Origin: Motilimonas pumila
Lineage (GTDB): Bacteria; Pseudomonadota; Gammaproteobacteria; Enterobacterales; CBDFNC01
Reading direction: 5' to 3'
NCBI RefSeq assembly: GCF_003596335.1
Contig: NZ_QZCH01000012.1
Coordinates: 60,611 to 124,610 of the forward strand
Length of the DNA: 64,000 nt
Shown piece by piece: positions 19,170-29,689 of this stretch. Numbering within the stretch: position 1 is the stretch's first letter; each line of letters begins with the position of its first letter. Under the pieces are notes generated by a model. The model saw only the letters and a list, made by a program, of their open reading frames with translations. It was not told the DNA's origin and ran no database searches. The translations under genes were made by a program, and so were the position numbers.

Positions 19170-19967
19170 TTATTCCTTTTCTAAACTACTCGCATAAACC
19201 TCAGGCACAAAAGTTTGTTCGTTAAGTGGCGCGCGTACATAGCCTGTTTTATTAATAGGGGGCAGGTTTATCTCGCTGTCCGCAACGCTTTGATAATCGA
19301 TTTGCGATAAAAAGTGGCTGATACAATTGAGCCGCGCAGCTTTTTTAATGTCAGAATTAACGACCCACCACGGGTTTTGCTTGGTATCGGTATAAGCAAA
19401 CATTTCATCTTTGGCTTTGGAATATTCGGCCCAGCGGCTGCGTGATTCAAGGTCCATAGGACTAAATTTCCAGCGCTTTAGCGGGTTATTGATCCGGTCA
19501 ATAAAACGTTGCTCTTGTACTTCATCGGACACAGAAAACCAGTATTTGATTAAGGTGATACCAGAGCGTGTCAGCATGCGCTCGAATTCTGGGCAAGAGC
19601 GAAGAAACTCTTGGTGTTCATCTGGGCTACAAAATCCCATGACATGCTCGACGCCGGCGCGGTTATACCAGCTACGATCAAATAATACGATTTCTCCTGC
19701 CGCCGGAAGGTGCGAGACGTAACGCTGAAAATACCACTGGGTTTTTTCTCTGTCAGTTGGAGCGGGTAGGGCCGCCACGCGACAAATTCGAGGGTTAAGC
19801 TTTTCAGTAATACGTTTGATCACGCCGCCTTTACCCGCGGCATCTCGGCCTTCAAAAATAACCACTATTTTTAGCTTTTCTTGAACGACCCATTGTTGCA
19901 GCTTAACGAGCTCTGTTTGTAATTCGAGTAACTTTCTTTCATATTCTTTTTTTTTCAACTTTGCCAT
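19170..19967 (-). CDS. ppk2: Polyphosphate kinase 2
   Basis: Transfers phosphate between polyphosphate and nucleoside diphosphates (mainly NDP phosphorylation in this family). 265 aa, a single PPK2 domain. Visible: Walker A GRDAAGKGG, the R-Y/F-VSHLPAAGEIVLFDRSWYNR segment with Walker B, and the lid helices (RFIDRINNPLKRWKFSPMDLESRSRW). An N-terminal Lys/Glu-rich helix precedes the kinase. The class (I, II or III) cannot be fixed by eye. Monocistronic, convergent with the 82-aa gene. Confidence 0.92.
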   Translation of the reverse strand: MAKLKKKEYERKLLELQTELVKLQQWVVQEKLKIVVIFEGRDAAGKGGVIKRITEKLNPRICRVAALPAPTDREKTQWYFQRYVSHLPAAGEIVLFDRSWYNRAGVEHVMGFCSPDEHQEFLRSCPEFERMLTRSGITLIKYWFSVSDEVQEQRFIDRINNPLKRWKFSPMDLESRSRWAEYSKAKDEMFAYTDTKQNPWWVVNSDIKKAARLNCISHFLSQIDYQSVADSEINLPPINKTGYVRAPLNEQTFVPEVYASSLEKE

Positions 19968-20115
19968 CGTCCTTCCTTAATTGGCTGAGATACCTCTAAA
20001 TTTAGCGCAAAGACAGCTTTATTGCAGCGAGAACAGCGGCTAAGGTTAACTTATGAGTAGTTATTGAATATTGGCTGCTGTCGTTTGTTCAAGCTGCCGA
20101 AGGAGTCAACCCAGT

Positions 20116-20478
20116 ATGCGGGCGTACCTTAAAAGCTATTTGATGATGTCGATAGGGGCTGGCTTAAGCGGTGCTGCTTTATGCGCCTCAATTGAGAGTA
20201 ATATAGACGTTGAGATTATTATTCCTTCGGCGAATGCCACGCCTCAAGGCTTAGTGGTGTATCAGCCTAACCGGCAAACAAAAAGTTATTTCTATTCTTA
20301 CCACAAGGCGCTTAGCCCAAGTTGTCGCTGGTTGTCTAAGCGACTGACTTTACTTCACTCTTGGTTGGACTCTGTCAGTGAACCACCTTATCCCGAAGCT
20401 CAGTTTATTTTGCAGCAGGAGTGGTATAAGCGGCAACGAGACTGGATCCAACAAGGCTGTAAGGCAAATTTTAGATAA
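20116..20478 (+). CDS. Secreted hypothetical protein, 120 aa
   Basis: Chosen start ATG 20116, 10 bases after AAGGAG, gives a signal-peptide-like N-terminus (MRAYLKSYLMMSIGAGLSGAALCAS). The mature part is rich in Tyr/Trp with two cysteines (SPSCRWL, QQGCKAN) and a WYKRQRDWIQQGC end. I know no family for it. It is transcribed divergently from ppk2 and followed by a hairpin. Confidence 0.55.
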   Translation: MRAYLKSYLMMSIGAGLSGAALCASIESNIDVEIIIPSANATPQGLVVYQPNRQTKSYFYSYHKALSPSCRWLSKRLTLLHSWLDSVSEPPYPEAQFILQQEWYKRQRDWIQQGCKANFR

Positions 20479-20483
20479 AAAAA

Positions 20484-20503
20484 AGCCTAGCAATCGCTAG
20501 GCT
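20484..20503 (-). terminator. Intrinsic terminator, best read on the minus strand
   Basis: AGCCTAGC-AATC-GCTAGGCT, with eight A on its plus-strand left side, that is eight U after the stem on a minus-strand transcript. It is therefore a strong terminator for transcripts from the right (CBS gene or a separate RNA); for the 120-aa plus-strand gene it has only a weak T tract. Confidence 0.75.
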
Positions 20504-20766
20504 AATACAAGGAATAATTTACAAGGAGATAACGCTTTATCGTCTTGTGCTCACACAGCCAGCGGCTGTGTGATAAAAATGGTTTGGCTTTTAAAAAGCG
20601 AAGGCATTGGCTTGCTATGCAATGCCCCTAACCGGAACAAGCGATATAGTAATGTGATGAAACTCACATTGCAATAAAAAGGTGTAACAAAACTACAAAA
20701 TTATTCTAAATAAACACTTTCTTGCTGTTTTTGTTGGCAAAATACCCTTGAAATTCTGTAATGGGA
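20504..20766 (-). ncRNA. Structured non-coding stretch, possible small RNA ending at the minus-strand terminator
   Basis: 263 bases without a credible reading frame. It holds a perfect hairpin CACACAGCC-AGC-GGCTGTGTG (20552-20572), a second dyad GGCATTG/CAATGCC (20603-20626) and a CRP-type palindrome. A minus-strand RNA could start near the palindrome and end at the terminator (about 130-160 nt), or the stretch may be a long 3' UTR of the CBS gene. I found no convincing -35/-10 pair, so confidence is low. Confidence 0.3.
20651..20670. promoter_or_regulatory. Perfect CRP-type binding site
   Basis: AATGTGA-TGAAAC-TCACATT matches the CRP consensus TGTGA-N6-TCACA with symmetric flanks. It lies downstream of both neighbouring genes, which suggests an unannotated transcript nearby. 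Confidence 0.65.
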
Positions 20767-21210
20767 TTACATATCTAATACATCCGCGTCATGAATCTCT
20801 TCTAACTCTAGTAAATTAATCGCAACACTGACGAAGTCGGTATCAGTAATAATGCCTACTAGCTTGCCGTTTTCAACGACAGGCAGACAGCCAAAACGGT
20901 GTTTTTGGATGTAAATAGCAGCCGCTTTTACACTGGCATGGGGATCAACAGTCGTCAGTTTGGTTTTCATTATTTGACCAAGGGAGACGCTGGAAGAGGA
21001 GGATTTTACCGACGTATCGGCTTGAATATTTGACTCTTTTGCTGCTAGCACATCACGTTCTGTTATCAAACCAGTAATGGCGCCTTCATCATTTACAATC
21101 GGCACATGGCGGATCATTTTTTCCTGCATCAAGGAAGCCGCGTCGGCTAGCGTATTTGCTGCAGTTAACGTGAGAGGTTTCGCTGTCATAATGTCGGAAA
21201 CAGTAATCAT
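20767..21210 (-). CDS. CBS-domain pair protein
   Basis: 147 aa made of two CBS motifs (residues about 1-57 and 75-135): VSDIMTAKPLTLTAANTLADAASLM, RHVPIVNDEGAITGLITERDV, then MKTKLTTVDPHASVKAAAIYI, RFGCLPVVENGKLVGIITDTDFV. Such proteins bind adenosine nucleotides and often act as stand-alone energy or redox sensors; no effector domain is present. It has a strong AAAGGAGG ribosome-binding site and an FNR-type site placed as for a class II promoter, so anaerobic induction is likely. Target unknown. Confidence 0.88.
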   Translation of the reverse strand: MITVSDIMTAKPLTLTAANTLADAASLMQEKMIRHVPIVNDEGAITGLITERDVLAAKESNIQADTSVKSSSSSVSLGQIMKTKLTTVDPHASVKAAAIYIQKHRFGCLPVVENGKLVGIITDTDFVSVAINLLELEEIHDADVLDM

Positions 21211-21240
21211 AATAATACCTCCTTTAGTGCGTGTACCTTC

Positions 21241-21282
21241 AATCTAAAGACTCTTGTAACAACAGATGTTGATCTTTATCAA
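21241..21282 (-). promoter_or_regulatory. FNR-type site and promoter of the CBS gene
   Basis: TTGAT-CTTT-ATCAA (21269-21282) equals the FNR consensus. On the minus strand TAGATT (21246-21241) follows with its first base 29.5 bp from the site centre, exactly the spacing of a class II promoter (site at -41.5, -10 at -12). The start codon is about 23 bases after the expected start of transcription. Confidence 0.7.
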
Positions 21283-21462
21283 TAGTTATACCGAATGTAC
21301 ATCCTGCTGTTAAAAAGTGATTTTATGTAATTTTACATTGCTAAATGAATTTATGTTATTTTTTTATACTGTTTAAGCATCCGTTAGTCCTTACTAAACT
21401 GGTATCACTACGACGAAGGTCTAAGCTTTAATAACCCCTAGGTTAAATCGCAAGGTGACAAG

Positions 21463-22686
21463 ATGACCGAGAGTGTTACGCCCTTGTTTGTACCTATTAG
21501 TTTAGTCCGTTGCTTATTATTAAGCTTATGTTTAGTACCATTCTTATCTTCTGCAGCATTGCCGAGGATCGTCGGGGGCGAGAGTGTCGCAGGCGAGCAA
21601 TGGCAGGCCGTCAGTTTGCAGTATGGTCGCGGCAACGGCATTTATCACTTTTGCGGCGCTTCAATCATCGCGGAGCGTTGGTTACTCACCGCTGCCCATT
21701 GTGTCAATGCCAATGGTATTGATGCCAATCGCGATGGTTTGTTGGATCAACCCGTATCTGCTTTCATAGGTCAAAGCGAACTAGGGTTATCAAATCGAAC
21801 CGATTACCGCCTTGAAGTTGCCGCGATCATTATTCACCCCGATTTTGATGCATACACATTAGCCAATGATATAGCATTACTATACCTTGCCGATGCGGTG
21901 ACAGGACCTACTGCTGCGCTTGGTGAAGAGCATATCGATGAACTAGCACAAAATAATGCAATTCATCGTGCATTTGGTTGGGGCGCGACCGACCGTGCAG
22001 GGGTAAATTTCCCGAGCACATTGCAACAAGTTGATCTTGAACATATTACTTGTCAATACAACGACGTGCCACAACACGTCTACTGCGCCGGTGGTCAAGC
22101 CCTAAAAGATGCTTGCTTTGGTGACTCCGGTGGCCCGGCGTATGTTTTGCAACAAGGGCGGTGGTTACAGTATGGCATTACCAGCTTTGGCGCAGCTGGC
22201 CGCTGTGGTTCAGCCGGATTACCGACGGCCTTTACGTTTGTACCTGCCTTTAAGCCTTGGATTAAGCAGCAGCAAGGTTTATTGCACTTTGGGTTAACGC
22301 CTGTATTTGAGAGAATTTCCCAGCGACAAACGGTGCAACTGTTTAACACCTCCACTTCTGCTATGAATATTGCTCGTGTGTCGCTCTCAAGTAGCGCCAA
22401 GCTAACATGGTTTGACGACTGCACGGGGCAAAGGCTTGAGCCTGATGAGTTTTGTAACTTGCAGATATTGTTGGAAGGGCAAAATGATTTAATTAATGAC
22501 GTGGTCCTAGAGGCCATTTCTGAAACCGGCATTACCGCGATAAAACGTTTTGCTATTGCCCTTGAAGCCGATAACCAAGTAGAAGATTTAGACCGTGCGG
22601 CAGGACAAGCTGGAGGTGGCGCAATAGGTTGGTTAAACTTGTTTATTGCGCTGATGATATTGCGCGAAAGAGCAAAGCTTGATTAG
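21463..22686 (+). CDS. Secreted trypsin-like serine protease with GlyGly-CTERM tail
   Basis: 407 aa. Signal peptide (LVRCLLLSLCLVPFLSSAA), activation-type start RIVGGE, then an S1 peptidase domain (about 36-270) with the triad His in LTAAHC, Asp in NDIALLYL and Ser in GDSGGP. A beta-rich linker domain follows (about 275-370). The C-terminus is a GlyGly-CTERM signal: GGGAIGW, a hydrophobic helix, then RERAKLD. In Shewanella and Vibrio such tails are cut by rhombosortase and the protein is exported by type II secretion to the surface; no rhombosortase is in this window. AAGGTGA precedes the ATG. Confidence 0.92.
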   Translation: MTESVTPLFVPISLVRCLLLSLCLVPFLSSAALPRIVGGESVAGEQWQAVSLQYGRGNGIYHFCGASIIAERWLLTAAHCVNANGIDANRDGLLDQPVSAFIGQSELGLSNRTDYRLEVAAIIIHPDFDAYTLANDIALLYLADAVTGPTAALGEEHIDELAQNNAIHRAFGWGATDRAGVNFPSTLQQVDLEHITCQYNDVPQHVYCAGGQALKDACFGDSGGPAYVLQQGRWLQYGITSFGAAGRCGSAGLPTAFTFVPAFKPWIKQQQGLLHFGLTPVFERISQRQTVQLFNTSTSAMNIARVSLSSSAKLTWFDDCTGQRLEPDEFCNLQILLEGQNDLINDVVLEAISETGITAIKRFAIALEADNQVEDLDRAAGQAGGGAIGWLNLFIALMILRERAKLD

Positions 22687-22730
22687 CGCCTATTTAAGGC
22701 TATCTTTTATTTAGCTTGGGCCTAGTTTAC

Positions 22731-22759
22731 TTGCTATTAGACGGTTGCCCGCCTAGACT
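22731..22759 (+). promoter_or_regulatory. Candidate promoter of queA operon
   Basis: TTGCTA-N17-TAGACT, 4 of 6 matches in each hexamer with optimal spacing, 31 bases before the queA ATG. Confidence 0.35.
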
Positions 22760-22789
22760 ACCGACCTTCTATTTTTATGGCATGCAGTG

Positions 22790-23857
22790 ATGAAAGTTAC
22801 CGATTTTTCATTTGACCTTCCAAACGAGCTAATTGCTCGCTACCCACAAGCAGAACGTACCGCCAGCCGGTTATTGAGTTTAGATGGCAACAGCGGCGAG
22901 CTAGCCCACTTACAATTTGCAGACATAGAAGCGCAATTGCAAGCCGGTGACCTGTTGGTTTTCAATGATACTCGCGTGATCCCTGCTCGGATGTTTGGCC
23001 AAAAAGAAACCGGTGGAAAGTTAGAGGTGCTGGTTGAACGCATGTTAGATGACAAGCGTTTTTTAGCTCACGTTCGCTGCTCTAAATCGCCCAAGCCGGG
23101 TAATAAATTGCAGTTGGAAGGTTCAGTTAATGCCACCATGATTGCGCGCCATGACAGTTTATTTGAAATAGAAATTGACGACAGTCGCTCTTTGCTAGAG
23201 GTATTAGAAGCGGTAGGCCATATGCCTTTACCGCCATACATAGACCGTCCAGATGAAGATGCTGATAAAGAACGCTATCAAACCGTGTATAACAAAAAGC
23301 CAGGCGCTGTCGCGGCACCCACCGCGGGTTTACACTTTGACCAAGCACTCCTCGCACGTCTAACAGAAAAAGGTGTCGAGCAAGCTTTTGTTACCTTGCA
23401 CGTTGGAGCGGGCACTTTTCAGCCGGTCAAAGTGGATAAGGTAACGGATCATCAGATGCACTCCGAATACGCGGAGGTTCCACAGGATGTGGTCGATAAA
23501 ATTTTGGCAACAAAAGCCAATGGCGGCAGGGTAATAGCGGTTGGCACTACCTCGGTCCGTTCATTAGAAAGCGCAGCTCAAGCAAGCATAAGGCAAGGCA
23601 AACCTCTGGCCCCGTTCATGGATGATACCCAAATATTTATTTATCCTGGCTACCAGTTTCAATTAGTGGATGCCATGATTACTAACTTTCATTTACCTGA
23701 GTCGACCTTGATCATGCTGATCTCAGCATTTGCAGGTTACGACAATGTAATGAAAGCTTACCAAGCGGCGATTACTGAAAAGTATCGCTTTTTTAGTTAC
23801 GGTGATGCGATGTTTATCCGTCGTAATGAGCACGTAACTGTTCCTTCGTTCACTTAA
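22790..23857 (+). CDS. queA: S-adenosylmethionine:tRNA ribosyltransferase-isomerase
   Basis: Adds the ribosyl group of SAM to preQ1-modified tRNA to give epoxyqueuosine. 355 aa (E. coli 356). Start [19 protein letters not shown] matches the family; a GTG one codon earlier is less likely. Conserved blocks: [63 protein letters not shown] and [19 protein letters not shown]. First gene of queA-tgt-yajC-secD-secF. The ribosome-binding site is weak. Confidence 0.96.
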   Translation: MKVTDFSFDLPNELIARYPQAERTASRLLSLDGNSGELAHLQFADIEAQLQAGDLLVFNDTRVIPARMFGQKETGGKLEVLVERMLDDKRFLAHVRCSKSPKPGNKLQLEGSVNATMIARHDSLFEIEIDDSRSLLEVLEAVGHMPLPPYIDRPDEDADKERYQTVYNKKPGAVAAPTAGLHFDQALLARLTEKGVEQAFVTLHVGAGTFQPVKVDKVTDHQMHSEYAEVPQDVVDKILATKANGGRVIAVGTTSVRSLESAAQASIRQGKPLAPFMDDTQIFIYPGYQFQLVDAMITNFHLPESTLIMLISAFAGYDNVMKAYQAAITEKYRFFSYGDAMFIRRNEHVTVPSFT

Positions 23858-23893
23858 ATTCGGTCGGACTGTTTTTCCGGTTTGAAGAGGTAG

Positions 23894-25024
<1,131 letters not shown>

Positions 25025-25048
25025 CTTTAATAATATTGGGGAAAAACA

Positions 25049-25384
25049 ATGAGCTTTTTGATTTCTAATGCTTATGCTGCACCAGCTGCTGGCGCCGAAG
25101 GCGGTGGCATGTCTATGATTTTTATGTTAGTTGTATTTGCAGCAATTTTCTATTTCATGATCTTTCGTCCGCAGAATAAGCGCGCAAAAGAGCAGAAAAA
25201 CTTGATGGCATCACTTTCAAAAGGAGATGAAGTGTTGACTCATGGTGGCCTGGTTGGTCGTATTGTGAAGGTAGCAGAAGATAACGATTATATTGCTATT
25301 GAACTAAACGAAAATAACCAGATTGTTCTCAAAAAAGACTACATTAGTGCCGTGTTACCTAAAGGCACATTAAAGTCTCTATAA
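25049..25384 (+). CDS. yajC: Sec translocase accessory subunit YajC
   Basis: 111 aa, one membrane helix ([20 protein letters not shown]) then a soluble cytoplasmic domain with [15 protein letters not shown]. Known to bind the SecDF complex at the inner membrane. Sits between tgt and secD, gaps of 24 and 19 bases, as in E. coli. Confidence 0.95.
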   Translation: MSFLISNAYAAPAAGAEGGGMSMIFMLVVFAAIFYFMIFRPQNKRAKEQKNLMASLSKGDEVLTHGGLVGRIVKVAEDNDYIAIELNENNQIVLKKDYISAVLPKGTLKSL

Positions 25385-25403
25385 GTCTACAAGGACGTTT
25401 ACT

Positions 25404-27263
25404 GTGTTAAACAAATACCCGTTGTGGAAGTACTTGATGCTGATCTGCGTGATCTCCGTCGGTATGCTGTACGCAACACCTAACTTATACGGTGAAGACC
25501 CTGCGGTGCAGGTGTCTGGAAAGCGTGGCGCAGAAGTTGAATTAGCCACGGTTTCTAAGGTCACTGATGCCCTTGCACAAGCCAATATTGAAGTGAAGAG
25601 CTCAGCCCTTGAAAATGGCAAGCTATTGGTTCGTCTGGTGAAACCAGAAGACCAGTTAACGGCTAAAGAAATCATGGCTGACGTGCTAGGTAGTCAATTT
25701 ACCACCGCACTTAACCTTGCTCCAGCGACGCCTGCTTGGCTCGAAGCCATTGGCGCAGGCCCACTCAAATTGGGTCTTGATTTACGTGGTGGTGTTCACT
25801 TCCTGATGGAAGTCGACATGAACGCGGCAATTGCCAAAGCGAAAGAGCAAATGGTCAGCGATTTTCGTTCTGAACTAAGAGAAGAAAAAATTCGCTATCG
25901 CGGTGTCCGTGAAAACCCAAAAGCAAATGGCGTCATAGTGCGTTTTGCTGATGAGGAAACTCGCGATGCGGCTGAAACGTTCTTAAAGCCAAAATACAAT
26001 GGCTTCTTGTTTGATGACTCAGAAGCTGATGGTGTGTACTTGCTTACCGTGACCATGAGTGATGACGAGCTTAAGCAGACTAAAAACTACGCTCTTGAGC
26101 AAAACATTACCATCATTCGTAATCGTGTTAACCAGCTTGGTGTTGCAGAGCCTTTGGTACAACGACAAGGTGCTGAGCGCATTGTGGTTGAACTACCGGG
26201 TGTACAAGATACCGCGCAGGCGAAAGAGATTCTTGGCGCGACCGCCATGCTGGAATTTCGTTTAGTTGACGAAAAAACGGACGTACGTGATGCTGTTGCT
26301 GGCCGTCTACCATCAACTTCGCAAGTTTATCAAAATCGTGAAGGCCAGCCTTACGTGTTGCAAAAGCAGATCATGCTAACCGGTGACCACATTGTTGGCG
26401 CACGTTCAAGCATGGATGAATACAGTCGTCCGCAGGTAAATATTGACCTGGACTCACAAGGTGGCAGCAAAATGTCACGGGTGACCAAAAGCAATATTGG
26501 TAAGCCTATGGCGACCTTATTCATCGAATGGCTACCCACTGGTGAAGTGGACGCTGAAGGCAAGAAAAAGCTTGAAAAGCACGAAGAGATTATCAACGTA
26601 GCGACAATTCAAGCGCAGTTAGGCCGCAGTTTCCGAATCACAGGTATCGATAACCCAGCAGAAGCGCACAACCTTGCACTGCTATTGCGTGCGGGTGCTT
26701 TGATTGCACCGATTCAAATCGTTGAAGAACGTACAATCGGTCCTAGCATGGGTAAACAAAACATCGAAAATGGTATGCAGGCAATGATTTACGGCCTGAC
26801 CGCAGTGGTTATCTTTATGGCTATTTACTACCGTGCGTTTGGCTTAGTGGCTAACGTGGCGCTACTGGTGAATATCGTGATGATCGTGGGCGTTATGTCG
26901 ATGGTACCGGGGGCAACTCTGACCTTGCCTGGTATTGCTGGTATTGTATTGACCGTTGGTATGGCGGTGGATGCGAACGTGCTTATCTTTGAGCGGATCC
27001 GAGAGGAGTTGCTTGACGGTAAGAGCGTGCAGCAAGCCATTAACCAAGGTTATGGCAATGCTTTCTCAACCATTGCCGATGCCAACATTACTACCTTGAT
27101 CACTGCGTTTATCCTGTTTGCTGTGGGTACGGGTCCAATCAAAGGTTTTGCGGTGACATTAATGATCGGTATTGCGACATCAATGTTTACTTCTATCGTG
27201 GGCACTCGCTCTATTGTTAACCTTATTTGGGGCGGTAAACGTCTCAAGAAGCTGTCGATTTAA
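25404..27263 (+). CDS. secD: Protein translocase subunit SecD
   Basis: RND-like membrane protein that with SecF uses the proton gradient to pull proteins through SecYEG. 619 aa, E. coli 615. N-terminal helix ([21 protein letters not shown]), large periplasmic P1 domain ([57 protein letters not shown]), then five helices with [19 protein letters not shown]. Start codon is GTG, 8 bases after AAGGA. Confidence 0.96.
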   Translation: MLNKYPLWKYLMLICVISVGMLYATPNLYGEDPAVQVSGKRGAEVELATVSKVTDALAQANIEVKSSALENGKLLVRLVKPEDQLTAKEIMADVLGSQFTTALNLAPATPAWLEAIGAGPLKLGLDLRGGVHFLMEVDMNAAIAKAKEQMVSDFRSELREEKIRYRGVRENPKANGVIVRFADEETRDAAETFLKPKYNGFLFDDSEADGVYLLTVTMSDDELKQTKNYALEQNITIIRNRVNQLGVAEPLVQRQGAERIVVELPGVQDTAQAKEILGATAMLEFRLVDEKTDVRDAVAGRLPSTSQVYQNREGQPYVLQKQIMLTGDHIVGARSSMDEYSRPQVNIDLDSQGGSKMSRVTKSNIGKPMATLFIEWLPTGEVDAEGKKKLEKHEEIINVATIQAQLGRSFRITGIDNPAEAHNLALLLRAGALIAPIQIVEERTIGPSMGKQNIENGMQAMIYGLTAVVIFMAIYYRAFGLVANVALLVNIVMIVGVMSMVPGATLTLPGIAGIVLTVGMAVDANVLIFERIREELLDGKSVQQAINQGYGNAFSTIADANITTLITAFILFAVGTGPIKGFAVTLMIGIATSMFTSIVGTRSIVNLIWGGKRLKKLSI

Positions 27264-27279
27264 CAAGGAGTAAGTGACT

Positions 27280-28227
27280 ATGTTTCAGATTCTAAAACCA
27301 GGCGACACGATCAACTTCATGCGCTACTCCAAGCCGGCTTCATTGTTTTCGGCATTGTTAGTAGTTGCTGCGATTGGCATCATGGCAGTAAAAGGCTTCA
27401 ATTGGGGTCTCGACTTTACGGGTGGTACCTTAATTGAAGTAAGCTTTGAGCAGCCTGCTGATTTGCCGCAAGTGCGCGAAGTGCTAGCTGAGAAAGGCTT
27501 TAATGACGCTATCGTGCAGCATTTTGGTAGCTCAAAAGAAGTCATGGTGCGTGTAGCACCTCGCGAAGGCATAAAAGGTGAGGTCATTGGCCAGAAAATT
27601 TTAGCTGCGCTGAAGTCTGATATTGATGCTGGCGTTGAAATGCGTCGTATCGAGTTTGTTGGACCTAACGTGGGCGAAGAGCTGACAGAAGATGGTGGCT
27701 TGGCTATATTAGTTGCCTTAGCTTGTATCTTAATTTACGTTAGCATGCGTTTTGAATGGCGCTTAGCATTGGGCTCAGTGTCTGCCCTAGCTCACGACGT
27801 TATCTTAACTTTGGGGGTTTTCTCGCTGCTTCAACTTGAGTTTGACCTTACGGTACTCGCTGCGATACTCGCCGTGGTCGGTTATTCATTAAACGATACT
27901 ATCGTTGTCTATGACCGTATCCGTGAGAATTTCCGCCGCGTTCGTAAAGGTGGTCCCAAAGAGATCGTGGATATCTCATTAACACAAACATTAAGCCGTA
28001 CCATGATAACCTCGGGTACAACCTTGTTTGTATTGGTAGCCTTGTTCGTCAAAGGTGGCACCATGATCCATGGCTTTGCATCGGCTTTGTTGATTGGTAT
28101 CTTCGTGGGTACATACTCGTCGATTTACGTTGCCAGTGCGCTGGCCGTAAACTTGGGTATATCGCGCGAGCACATGATCCCAGTGGAAATTGAAAAAGAA
28201 GGCGCAGACCAAGAGCCATTGGCGTAA
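27280..28227 (+). CDS. secF: Protein translocase subunit SecF
   Basis: Partner of SecD, about 315 aa (E. coli 323). Features: DFTGGTLIEVSF in the periplasmic domain, and LAAILAVVGYSLNDTIVVYDRIRENFR in the membrane core, with a C-terminal helix pair ending in MIPVEIEKEGADQEPLA. I use ATG 27280, 9 bases after AAGGAG; GTG 27274 would be only 3 bases from it. A terminator follows. Confidence 0.95.
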   Translation: MFQILKPGDTINFMRYSKPASLFSALLVVAAIGIMAVKGFNWGLDFTGGTLIEVSFEQPADLPQVREVLAEKGFNDAIVQHFGSSKEVMVRVAPREGIKGEVIGQKILAALKSDIDAGVEMRRIEFVGPNVGEELTEDGGLAILVALACILIYVSMRFEWRLALGSVSALAHDVILTLGVFSLLQLEFDLTVLAAILAVVGYSLNDTIVVYDRIRENFRRVRKGGPKEIVDISLTQTLSRTMITSGTTLFVLVALFVKGGTMIHGFASALLIGIFVGTYSSIYVASALAVNLGISREHMIPVEIEKEGADQEPLA

Positions 28228-28250
28228 TCTTGCGTGTCTTTTAACGTTTT

Positions 28251-28274
28251 AAAACCCGCTTCGGCGGGTTTTTT
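28251..28274 (+). terminator. Terminator of the queA-secF operon
   Basis: AAAACCCGC-TTCG-GCGGGTTTTTT, a UUCG-capped stem with a T run. Confidence 0.93.
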
Positions 28275-28311
28275 GTTATGGTAAGTATTATTTGTGCAAG
28301 GAGATCCCAGT

Positions 28312-28683
28312 ATGCAGCATAGTCAGCGCTTTTTAGATTTGGTTGACGCCAGTCGCCAAGTTATTCAAGAAACCAATGTGGCCCAAGTTGAGCAGTGGCA
28401 AGCGCAGGGCGATGCGTTTGTACTGATTGATAACCGTGAAGAAAGTGAGTGGGCGAAAGGACATATCCCTGGCGCTGTTTATATGGGGCGCGGTATTTTG
28501 GAACGAGATATTGAACATCGCTACCCCGACCTTGACCAGAAAATTGTGGTTTATTGTGGCGGTGGATATCGCTCAGCGCTTTCAGTCGAGAACTTACAGA
28601 AAATGGGTTATCGCAATGTGTGGAGCATGGACGGTGGGATCAGGGGGTGGCAACAAGCTAATTTGCCATTAAGCGAAAGTTAA
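28312..28683 (+). CDS. Single-domain rhodanese-like sulfurtransferase
   Basis: 123 aa, one rhodanese domain (about 25-120). Active-site loop YCGGGYRSA holds the catalytic Cys followed by GGGYR; other blocks are LIDNREESEWAKGHIPGAVYMGRG and SMDGGIRGWQQANLPL. Likely a sulfur-transfer protein; the substrate is unknown. ATG 28312 has AAGGAG 8 bases before it; a GTG at 28294 precedes that site. Gene stands alone between two terminators, near the ISC genes but not part of them. Confidence 0.88.
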   Translation: MQHSQRFLDLVDASRQVIQETNVAQVEQWQAQGDAFVLIDNREESEWAKGHIPGAVYMGRGILERDIEHRYPDLDQKIVVYCGGGYRSALSVENLQKMGYRNVWSMDGGIRGWQQANLPLSES

Positions 28684-28693
28684 TCGAAGCATT

Positions 28694-28719
28694 AAAAAAG
28701 GCGCCATAAAGCGCCTTTT
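28694..28719. terminator. Bidirectional terminator between rhodanese gene and suhB
   Basis: AAAAAAGGCGC-CATAAA-GCGCCTTTT: T runs on both strands, serving the two convergent genes. Confidence 0.85.
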
Positions 28720-28737
28720 CATTGCGTATCGCGGTAA

Positions 28738-29538
28738 TTAGCGAATGGCGTCCGTTAGGTGAGGGCGAATTTTAGCAAGCATAGTTTTAACCACTTTTGG
28801 GTTACCCGCTACCAAGTTGCCTGTTTTAACGTAGTTATGGTTACCGGCAAAGTCAGTGACGATTGCGCCTGCTTCTTTTGCAATCAATTCGCCTGCTGCA
28901 AAATCCCAAGGCTTTAAGCCTAATTCAAAGTAGCCGTCGGCTCGGCCGGCTGCCACATAAGCAAGGTCTAGCGCAGCAGAGCCCGCGCGGCGCATATCGC
29001 CTGCGTCAGCAAAAAGAGAAGCAAAGATACTTAAATAAGTTTCAAGATTATGCTTTTGCTTGAACGGGAAGCCCGTGGCTAAGATAGCACCGTTGATATC
29101 TTTGTTGTTACTTGCACGAAGGCGGTAGCCATTGAGTTGAGCGCCAGCACCACGGGAAGCGGTGAATAGCTCGTTACGAATTGGATCGTATACCACAGCT
29201 TGTTCAATTTTGCCTTTGACTAAAAGGGCAATTGAAACCGCAAAGTGTGGGATACCTTTGATGAAGTTAGTCGTACCATCTAGTGGATCGATTACCCATT
29301 GATGATCTGTGTCAGCCCCTTCCAACTCACCGCTTTCTTCCGCGATGATAGAGTGGTCAGGGTAAGACTTACGAATAGTATAGATAATAGCTTGTTCAGC
29401 TTCTTTATCGAGATTAGTTACAAAGTCATTAAGACCTTTCTGTTCAACTTCGACGTTGTCAAATTGTTCGTAAGCTTTTGCGATCAGATCGCCCGCGTTA
29501 CGTGCTGCACGTACCGCGATATTTAGCATTGGATGCAT
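28738..29538 (-). CDS. suhB: Inositol-1-monophosphatase / rRNA biogenesis factor SuhB
   Basis: Mg-dependent phosphatase of the inositol monophosphatase fold; in E. coli SuhB also joins the Nus complex that guides rRNA transcription. 266 aa, E. coli 267. Motifs: IIAEESG, WVIDPLDGTTNFIKGIPHFAVSIAL, and LKPWDFAAGELIAKEAGA. Start MHPMLNIAVRAARNAGD matches the family. Divergent from trmJ, as in E. coli. Confidence 0.96.
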   Translation of the reverse strand: MHPMLNIAVRAARNAGDLIAKAYEQFDNVEVEQKGLNDFVTNLDKEAEQAIIYTIRKSYPDHSIIAEESGELEGADTDHQWVIDPLDGTTNFIKGIPHFAVSIALLVKGKIEQAVVYDPIRNELFTASRGAGAQLNGYRLRASNNKDINGAILATGFPFKQKHNLETYLSIFASLFADAGDMRRAGSAALDLAYVAAGRADGYFELGLKPWDFAAGELIAKEAGAIVTDFAGNHNYVKTGNLVAGNPKVVKTMLAKIRPHLTDAIR

Positions 29539-29649
29539 ATCGGATTCACCACTAGATGTTAAAGAACATTGTATAAAATTACGGCGCGCAGTCTAACAAG
29601 GGTTATCTGGCGAGTAAAGCAAAAAAGGCGTTTTTTCACCGTCATGCTG

Positions 29650-29658
29650 TGATAGAAT
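29650..29658 (+). promoter_or_regulatory. Extended -10 promoter of trmJ
   Basis: TGA-TAGAAT, an extended -10 element, 31 bases before the trmJ ATG; the -35 region is T-rich without a good hexamer. Confidence 0.4.
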
Positions 29659-29689
29659 CCGCGCTTTTATAGCGACTCAGAGTAAAACC

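Noticed and set aside
20579..20677. Short plus-strand frame inside the structured non-coding stretch
   Set aside because: No ribosome-binding site and it would cover the CRP palindrome; composition is not protein-like.
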